The notes beneath the pieces are model-generated. The model searched no databases, was not told the origin of the DNA, and saw only the letters and a list, made by a program, of their open reading frames with translations. A stretch of 64,000 bases of DNA from Brachypodium distachyon. Taxonomy: Eukaryota; Streptophyta; Magnoliopsida; Poales; Poaceae. Both the position numbers and the translations under genes were made by a program. Positions within the stretch are counted from its first letter, which is position 1, and each line of letters begins with the position of its first letter. The stretch lies in NCBI RefSeq assembly GCF_000005505.3, contig NC_016131.3, positions 5,849,501 to 5,913,500 of the forward strand, read 5' to 3'. This document shows, one piece after another, positions 56,785-64,000 of the stretch.

Positions 56785-58518
56785 TTAGAAAATCCGCACA
56801 AGTACAACAGCCTGAAGCGACTGAGTGATGACATCAACAAAGTTGCCACCGTGGACTTGCAGGCCGGATTGAGCCGCGTGAGATGGCTCACCTCCTCCAG
56901 GTATCCGCGCAGCCCCTCCACCACGATGCGCACCGGCCTCCAACATGCCGTTGTCGGCCCTGACCGTCACAGCTCGAGCAGGTGGAAGGGATCTAATGCC
57001 TGGGCTCGTATCTTATTGGGAAGAAAGTGGTGGCCTTTTTCTTGGACGAGGGGATGGAGTTCTTCCTTACAGTTTTACCAATTAAGATTCCTCCGGCGGC
57101 TGAGACCAAATCATGCTCCATCTAAGCTCTAGGTGAAAAACTATTACTCTTCCTTTTATAGTTTCCTTGCTGCCCTTGCTGTGTGACTGTAAACTGAGAA
57201 CGAAACCCTTCACATGTTATGGTTGCTGATTTGTAGTAAATTCAGTACTATAGCTTGTGAGTTTTATAGCATTGCATGTGTACTTTATCTTGTGTCTTTT
57301 AGATTTAGTTTGAGACTTTCGTCGGTTTTCTGCCCCTAGCGTAGTTGCAACCTGCTTCCATCTGAAAATTACCAAAAAAAAATTAGTGTTTTTCTTTCAG
57401 AGTGTACCTTGTGCGTGTTCTTTCTCTGTCCCTATCTATTTTACTGCTTCTTTTCTCATCTAATTTGCCGCTTGTTTCTTTCATTTAGTTGACATGTCTT
57501 TCTTGTTAATTTACAAGTCCTAGAGAAATTAATTGTTCAAGTTTCGTTAAGTCTGAAAAGCCTACATGATGTTCCTTGTCAAACCAATTTTTAGTTTGCT
57601 TAGCTTCTAGAAACTGCTTGCTGTTGTTAATTTGATCTCTGTGGAAGAACAACAAATCCCTATTATTTGCTTCGACCAAATTGGTAAACCATATATGTTC
57701 TCTTCTCTTCTAGTAATGGTAGAAATCATACCTTTGCTGATATAGCCTGCTAGCTTTTCTTGACAGCACTGCATCAATTGGTTGTTCCAGTGGAAATGAT
57801 GATCTCAGATTGAGGTTATGTTTCTTATAATTAATTTGTAAGTTAAATACTTGGAGCAAGCATTATCTGCCCAATTTCAATATTTGGAGATAAATTTAAC
57901 AAACTAACGAAATCAAGCGCAATTGATCAAGTGGCTCTGGTCTACGCATCAAAACTGAGCTGAACAGAAAGGAAAGGAAAGGAAAGGGAAGAAGATGCAT
58001 CTCACCTCGAGCACAGCAATGGCGCGTGACACGCCTGCCCTGGCGAGCCACCGCGGCGCGTCGGCATCGAACATGAACTCCACCGCGTCCCTCAACGCCG
58101 CCATGTTCTCCACCCCGTAAACCTCGATCTCCTTGCCGCCGACAGCGGAGAAGGCGCTGCTCTCGCACAGCACGGCGGAGTCCAGCACCATGGCGACGCA
58201 CCTCCCGTACTCTCCCCGCAGGCACAACCTCAGATCCATCCCGTCATCCTGCTCCTCCTCCCACGCCTCCACGAACGGGGCCAGCACCCTCGGGTCCGCG
58301 TCCCCTTCCTCCTCCACGGTAGCGCAGGCACACACAAGCTTGTTGCAGAGAATCGAGAGATTGAGAGAGTGAGCGAGATGAAGAGGCGATTCGAGTTCGT
58401 ACCTGCAGAGAATCGAGAGGGAGAGGCGGTTACCTGCGGAAGGAGAGATGCAGTGCGATGCGCTTGATCGATGGTTGCGGCAGGGGGATGGCGGCGAACT
58501 GTGAAGGGGCGGCAGCAA
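56785..58518 (-). pseudogene. BTB/POZ-type protein gene fragment
   Basis: On the minus strand, a readable exon ending at 58006 (donor CTCGAG|GTGAGATG) encodes DGMDLRLCLRGEYGRCVAMV, then LDSAVLCESSAFSAV, then LRDAVEFMFDADAPRWLARA and GVSRAIAVLE. This pattern (LRLCL...AVLCESSAF) is that of plant BTB/POZ domain proteins. About 1 kb further on, 56790-56990 encodes EGLRGYLEEVSHLTRLNPAC in a plausible downstream exon. The intervening 57140-57950 is AT-rich and intron-like. The domain is short, downstream parts of the usual protein are missing, and no proper end is found, so I treat it as a gene fragment or pseudogene. A captured fragment inside a transposon is an alternative. Confidence 0.5.
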
Positions 58519-58833
58519 TGGATCCGGGGTGGAAAAGCAGAGGCCAGGGCGGACAACGGAGATCGGGGCGGCGGAGATGCGACGGCCGGGCCGGCGGCGG
58601 GGCGGCAGATTGGGGGCGGCACATCACCACACATTCTACATGGCAATTTTTACCAACAACTACCTCGAAACTTTCTTGATTGAGTTTTGTCGGTTACGTT
58701 TTCCGCTTAGGGAATTTCCAATAGTGCTATGTCATCGTCGGTTAGCTCGTGTCACATCAGCAAAATTCTATGTCTAAAGGTAATAATTAAAAAAAATGAT
58801 GCATTGTCTGTTAAACTTAATAATCCCAATAGT

Positions 58834-59180
58834 TGTTACACGGTGACCTGACTTGCCTGACCCGTACGACACTCACTTTCTCCTCATTAAATACAGAGTA
58901 CATGGGGTGGGGTTGCCACCGACTCGTGCGCCCCACACCAACCCTCTTCTAAATCGTTCCTCCATTTAATAGTTTGTTGTGTGTTCTTATTCATTGGACT
59001 TATATAAAGGAGAGGAGATTACCCCTTGTACGTACACTTGAGATCAGAAACTAATAAAAAACTCATGTTCCTCTCTACTTCCTGGTGTTCATCTACTTTA
59101 CTGTACTTCGTGATTGTGTGTGTGTTCGACTACAATCCTGATGTGCAACCTCGGGACCGGCCAGCCGGCAGGAGTTGCAC
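58834..59180 (+). repeat. Probable 5' LTR of a second Copia element
   Basis: A TGTTACACGG start, a TATA box (TATATAAA, 59001-59008) and the junction GCACGTTATCAACACGAGTC (about 59183), which resembles a primer-site region of another Copia lineage, suggest an LTR of about 350 bp. The 3' LTR is outside the window, so the ends are estimates. Confidence 0.5.
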
Positions 59181-61440
59181 AGCACGTTATCAACACGAGT
59201 CTCTACCCCAAGCCTTCATCGAGCCTACTCCAAGCAGGCTGCCGACATAAATCATGGAGGTATTGGATCCGAAATTTTATTGCAAAAATGGATTCCTCTT
59301 TGTGTTACGATTCCGTTTCTGCGATTAGATTATCTTTCGGATTTTTCTACCCACGGTATGGATTTTCCTCGCGAGATGTTGCCGACCAAGTCGTCGGCCA
59401 ATGCCGATCATCCTCGCCGCACGAGGGACTTGTTGACCATAACCATTGGGAGACGGTGTCGCACTGCTGTTCTCACCGCCGGCCACCGCAGGCTCCATGC
59501 CGCGAGCCGTCCCAAGCCACCCCATGGAGCCGCTGCAGCGGAGCGCGCCGTCGCGTGCTGCTGCTAGGCGCTAGCCTGGCCGTTGCTCCGAAGTCGTCGC
59601 CTCGCGCGCGGCGCCGCCCTGGCTGCTTCAATGCTCGAGCGCCGCCCTTTGGATGTGCGCGGGCCGCTGCACGCACTGGCCGTGTGGGAGCTGTCACTGG
59701 CCACGAGCACCTCCGCGGAGTGCTGCTAAGTGCCGCCGCTAGATACCGCGCCTCGCCAACGCTGCCGCCAGACATGTTTGGGCGCGTGCCGCAGAGAGCC
59801 GCCGCCGCGCGCCCCGCGTGCACTGCAGCCCCGCTGCAGAACCGGTGGCCGTCAGGCTCCGCCGCGTTGGTGCGAGGCCTCGCTGCACGCCCCTGCTGGC
59901 GCTGCCAGCCTTGGACGCGCGCACCGCCCGCGCCGCCTCAAGAGCGCGCCGGGCACGAGCGCGCTCCGCCTTGGGCGCCGGCCGCCGACGTCCACACCTT
60001 GTGCGCGCGCTGCCACTCCTGCCCCGCCGCCGCGCCTCGACAACCTCTGCTGCTGCCCCGTGCGCAGGGCCGCCGCCGTCGCTCCATTTGCGGGCACGAG
60101 CGCTGCCACCGCGCCACGGAGCGCGCGAGCGCAGGCCGCCACGGACGCCGCCTCAGTCGCGGGCACGGGCCGTCGCCGCCACCCAAGGGGAAACCCTAAT
60201 GAGGGTTGGCGCGGCTGGGCTGGGCCAGGCGAGGCAGGGAGTTGGGCCACCGGCCCAATAGGCGAGCGGGCGGGCCAGATTCGGTCTGGGACGATAGATT
60301 TGCATTTCAGCCCTTGGTCTTTCTGTAATTACGCGCATTGTTTACTGTGCTGCGTTTTTGCGACCAAGGCCTTGGAATTGTCAGTTTTTGCTGAAATCGC
60401 GTATTTTGGCTCAAAATGGCTTCGGGAATGTGTTTTTGGGACTAATTTTTACATTTAGGAAACATTTAACTTGCCATCTCTATGCACATGCTTGTATTAC
60501 TATGTTTTACCGTTGTTGATTAATTGTAAATATGCTTTATTGCTTTTAATCATTAAGTAAGACATGAACTCGCATGTTTTAAATATTGGAACGTTGTTAT
60601 GAACAACTATATCATTTTATCACATTTATGCGATGGGTTACATGAGGTTACCTCGAGATTATATGTTGGAATCTCGTAAAAATTCGCATTAATGATATGA
60701 ATCACGAACCTGCAGTTCGAGGAGCCGACCTAAAATGGTTGGACTTGATTTTTGGATGTGGATTTGTTCTCGGAGCTTGGTAGCTTTTGAGGTGGTTGAT
60801 CGGCTTGGTGTCTTGTTGACTACCGCCACCACTCTACGAGGAGAACATTTAGGCATTGCACCATCCCTTTGTACTTTTGGACAAGTACATACATGTTGGG
60901 AAAGTGGTATGCTTTACCAGATGGTCCTGGTTCCACATGTGTTGTTCATCCTCGCATGTCATAAGTATTTTCAGGTTATGTAATAGCGCGAGGTTTAACC
61001 TCGCTATAACTCAGAGGGGGAGGCACAAAATGGAAGCACTAACTGATTCTATTAAGCTTGGCCAACCCCCGTTGAGTTTGTGCTATGTGTGCTTTCACGC
61101 ACGTCTCTCCCGACTATCGCTACCGTGATAGCTGATAATGGGATGAGACCATGCCGAACTGTGACATATGCGAAGGATGAGAACACCATCGTCAAGTGCA
61201 CTTGGCCCTCCTAATGATTCATTTGTCAATTGATTTTGATGATTCTATGATATAAAATCACCTGAGGTGGTTGTATATGCTCTGAGCAAGCAAAACATTG
61301 TTCTTTCAACAATTGGATGATTTGTGAGTTCATCCATTAATTACTTTATTGATGGCTTGTTATGTTCTGAAATATGTAATGCATTTATTTAATTATGTTG
61401 CTACTTCCTCGCTTCATTAATTAATTAGATGCTATATTTT
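59181..61440 (+). other. Leader of the second Copia, with a GC-rich block and no recognisable gag
   Basis: From about 59440 to 60270 the DNA is extremely GC-rich and open in several frames, with Arg/Ala/Pro-rich translations of no known family. It ends in a promoter-like phrase (AACCCTAATGAGGG) and then returns to AT-rich DNA (60300-61440). A gag zinc-knuckle protein, expected here, is not seen. The block may be captured host sequence or decayed leader. Confidence 0.5.
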
Positions 61441-61454
61441 AGAACACGTGGCGC

Positions 61455-64000
61455 TCGAATGGAGGAAACGTGCCTTGTGGATAGTTGTACCACAAACACC
61501 ATCTTGAGATAAACTCATTATTTCGAGTCCATTAAAAAAGACTCCGGGGAGTATAATGACTATCGCAGGGGGCAAGTCAAACATAGTAGGCTCTGGACGA
61601 GCTACTATCATACTCCCCATGAGAACAATTTTGCTCATTGAGGAAGCATTATTGTACCCAGAGTCGACTCGAACTCTCTTGAGTTTTAAGGACATCCGCG
61701 CAAACGGCCTCCATGTGGAGACCGATGGTGATAATGGCAAAGAGTGCCTACTTATCACAAAGCGCGATGCCCACGATAAGCACGTTGTTGAAAAATTCCC
61801 TTCATTCGACACTAGGCTTTACTACACTAAGATAGTAGCACCGCCTGTGTACACTACCTTAAAGACTATATTTGGAAGCTCTGAACTGTTTTGCTTATGG
61901 CATGATAGGTTAGGCCACTCGGGTATTAGAATGATGAGAAATATAATTAACAATTCAAATGGGCATGGGGTGAATGTTAAAAATTTCCCGAATCATGATG
62001 ATTTCATGTGCTCGGCATGCGCGACGGGGAAATTAATCATTCGACCATCACCATTGAAAGTGAGGGACGAAATCCCTGCGATTTTGGAACGCATCCAAGG
62101 GGATATATGTGGTCCGATTCAACCCCTTTTCGGGGCCGTTTCGATACTTCATGGTGCTCATAGACGCTTCGTCTAAATGGTCCTATGTTAACTTGTTGTC
62201 TACACGGAACCATGCCTTTGCCAAGTTGATGTCGCAAATCATACAAATGAGGAATAATTTCCCGGATCATCGTATAAAGTCTATTTGAATGGACAACGCT
62301 GGAGAATTTTCTTCAAAAGCGTTCGATGATTATTGTATGGCACCTGGCATTAAGGTTGAGCATTCTGTACCGCATGTCCATACGCAAAATGGACTAGCGG
62401 AGTCATTGATGAAGAGGATTAGATTCATTGCCATACCACTCGTTTGGGGTTGTAATTTACCAACCACGTGTTGGGGGCATGCAGTGTTGCACGCCGCAAT
62501 CTCATCAACTATAGACCCACGGCCTACAACATCCATTCACCTGTCCAACTAGCGCAAGGGTCGGCACCGAAAATTTCCCACCTTCGTAGGTTCGGTTGCC
62601 AGGTATATGTACCGATACCACCCCCTCAGCGATCAGCAATGGGACCGCTCCGTAAGTCGGGGATATACGTTGGTTATGAGACTGTGTCCATAATCAGGTA
62701 TCTGGACCCCATGACAGGAGACTGGCATACGGCCCGCTTTGCTGACTGCATTTTTGATGAGGATCTCTTCCCGACTTTAGGACGAGGAAATCAACTTGTT
62801 GATGAGAAAAGTCGAGAATTGACGTGGCAAGCCACGGGGATCCACGCAAATGACCCGCGCACAAGTGAGACACATAGAGAAGTCCAAAAGATAATAGATT
62901 TGCATGCTTTAGCGAATCAACTGCCTGATCATTTTAGTGACTTGAGAAGTGTGACAAAATCACATGTGGCTGCGCGCAATGTACCGAAAAGGGTAGAGAT
63001 ACCCAAGGATACTGTGGGCCTACCCGCTCGAGTCCAAAGGCCTAAAAGGACGAGAAATCTGGTTCCTCAAATCCCAAGTACTCGGGGACGCCCGACGAAA
63101 AAGGACAAGGGGGATTTATCACACTCGGTTACTAAAAAGCCCCGAGAGAGTGAGGGGAGCCCATTGAGACCTGGCACAAGTACGGAATCTCCAGCGCAAG
63201 GAATTCCGAACTTTAACCTTCTAACAGTGGAAGCACCCAGCGGAGATGTGAGCGCACACATCGGCGCGGAAAAACTAAAGGACCTCGCTCTGGGAATGGG
63301 AAATCCTATGGAGACAGAGGATGTGCATGATGCGCCCCATGACGAAATGGCCATAGATTATGTTAACACGGGAGAATCAATAAACTGAGCGACTGCTAAT
63401 GTCGACATAAACTTTGCTAAGAAAATTGCCGCAATCATCGATCTTGACCCCGAGCCTAACTCGCTCGCTAATTGTAAGAAGAGGTCGGATTGGAAAGATT
63501 GGCAGAAGGCAATAACTACCGAATTATTATCTCTGCACAAAAGAGAGGTTTTTGGACCTGTGTGTCGAACCCCTCCCCACGTACGCCCTGTCGGCTATAA
63601 GTGGGTATTTGTCCGCAAGAGAAATGAAAATAATGAGCTAGTACGGTACAAAGCAAGGTTAGTTGCTCAGGGGTTTACTCAACGACCTGGGGTCGATTAG
63701 GAGGAAACCTACTCCCCGGTCATGGATGGAATTACCTTTAGATATTTGATCTCAATGTCAGTCAATATGGACTTAAAAATGAAATTGATGGATGTTGTTA
63801 CTGCTTACCTGTATGGTAACTTGGATTCGGACATTTATATGAGGATACCTGATGGTCTCCCGGTTCCGAACCAAGACAAAGCAAACAGAGGTCTATACAG
63901 TGTTCAACTCAGGAAGTCACTGTACGGACTTAAACAGTCGGGTAGAATGTGGTATAATTGCCTGAGCGATTTTCTACATGAAAATGGCTACACGAGCAAT
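61455..64000 (+). pseudogene. Second Copia pol (protease, integrase, RT), broken
   Basis: The protease motif CLVDSCTTNTIL begins near 61470 and is followed by a stop. The frame recovers near 61558 with GSGRATIILP and LLYPESTRTLLSFKDIRANG. Integrase parts include CLWHDRLGHSGIRMM, CSACATGK, IQGDICGPI, a stop just before MDNAGEF, and HTQNGLAES. Frameshifts occur near 62125 and 62500. A long basic linker (62468-63388) precedes RT, with GYKWVFVRKRNENN and RYKARLVAQGFTQRPGVD, then a TAG at 63698-63700. The RT continues (MKLMDVVTAYLYGN, LRKSLYGLKQSGRMWY) to the window edge. At least three stops and three frameshifts show that it is inactive. Confidence 0.85.

Larger units (their letters stand above)
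58834..64000 (+). mobile_element. Second Copia retrotransposon, degenerate, truncated by window end
   Basis: An LTR-like start is followed by an internal region with Copia protease, integrase and RT in order on the plus strand (61460-64000). The 3' part, including RNase H and the 3' LTR, lies beyond the window. Multiple frameshifts and stops make it clearly defective. It belongs to a different family from the one at 28.7 kb. Confidence 0.8.

Noticed and set aside
59473..60261. Very long GC-rich ORFs in several frames
   Set aside because: Open frames in all directions follow from base composition; no domain, start context or conserved motif supports a protein.

Overview
This window is nuclear DNA from a grass, most likely of subfamily Pooideae and plausibly a Brachypodium-type genome. 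Spliced plant genes lie among many grass transposons, including Stowaway MITEs with CTCCCTCCGT ends, PIF/Harbinger, CACTA, Copia and Helitron-like termini. The gene order AGLG1 (SEPALLATA-type MADS) - VRN1 (AP1/FUL-type MADS) - cysteine protease is the order I recall for the Triticeae VRN1 locus, where PHYC lies further along. The species assignment is inference from protein similarity and synteny; I could not run a search.

Layout. 1-1998: the 3' six exons of an AGLG1/OsMADS34-like MADS gene (+). 4294-9674: a PIF/Harbinger transposon with 16-bp TIRs and a TAA target duplication. It carries an apparently intact DDE transposase and a frameshifted Myb/SANT-like second gene, and is itself invaded by an LTR-like sequence. 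11731-21268: a complete eight-exon VRN1 gene (+) with a VRN-box-like promoter element, a 6.3-kb first intron and four Stowaway MITEs in its introns. 22055-24982: a J-domain protein gene (-), convergent with VRN1. 25.5-28.7 kb: intergenic DNA with small transposons.

28727-46160 is a nested block. A decayed Copia retrotransposon has LTRs that differ at roughly 9% of sites by my eye count. A 12.4-kb CACTA element (32631-45021) with two transposase-type genes is inserted in its reverse transcriptase/RNase H region. 46.2-50.5 kb holds SINE-, LINE- and MITE-like debris. 50686-52373 is a two-exon papain-type cysteine protease gene (+). 52.4-56.8 kb holds Helitron-like hairpins and MITEs. 56.8-58.5 kb holds a BTB/POZ-type gene fragment (-). 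58.8 kb to the end is a second, degenerate Copia element that runs off the window and has an unusual GC-rich stretch where gag is expected.

Functionally, the two MADS genes are the biologically important content. VRN1 drives the vegetative-to-reproductive transition and, in temperate cereals, mediates vernalization. AGLG1/OsMADS34 acts in inflorescence and spikelet meristems. The J-domain and protease genes are physical neighbours with no evident pathway link. The rest is transposon biology. I found no CRISPR array, no convincing tRNA or rRNA, and no wholly new system. The most worthwhile leads are the altered CArG-like site beside the VRN-box, the precise but TSD-less CACTA insertion, the nearly intact CACTA and Harbinger elements, and the repeated Helitron-type hairpins.
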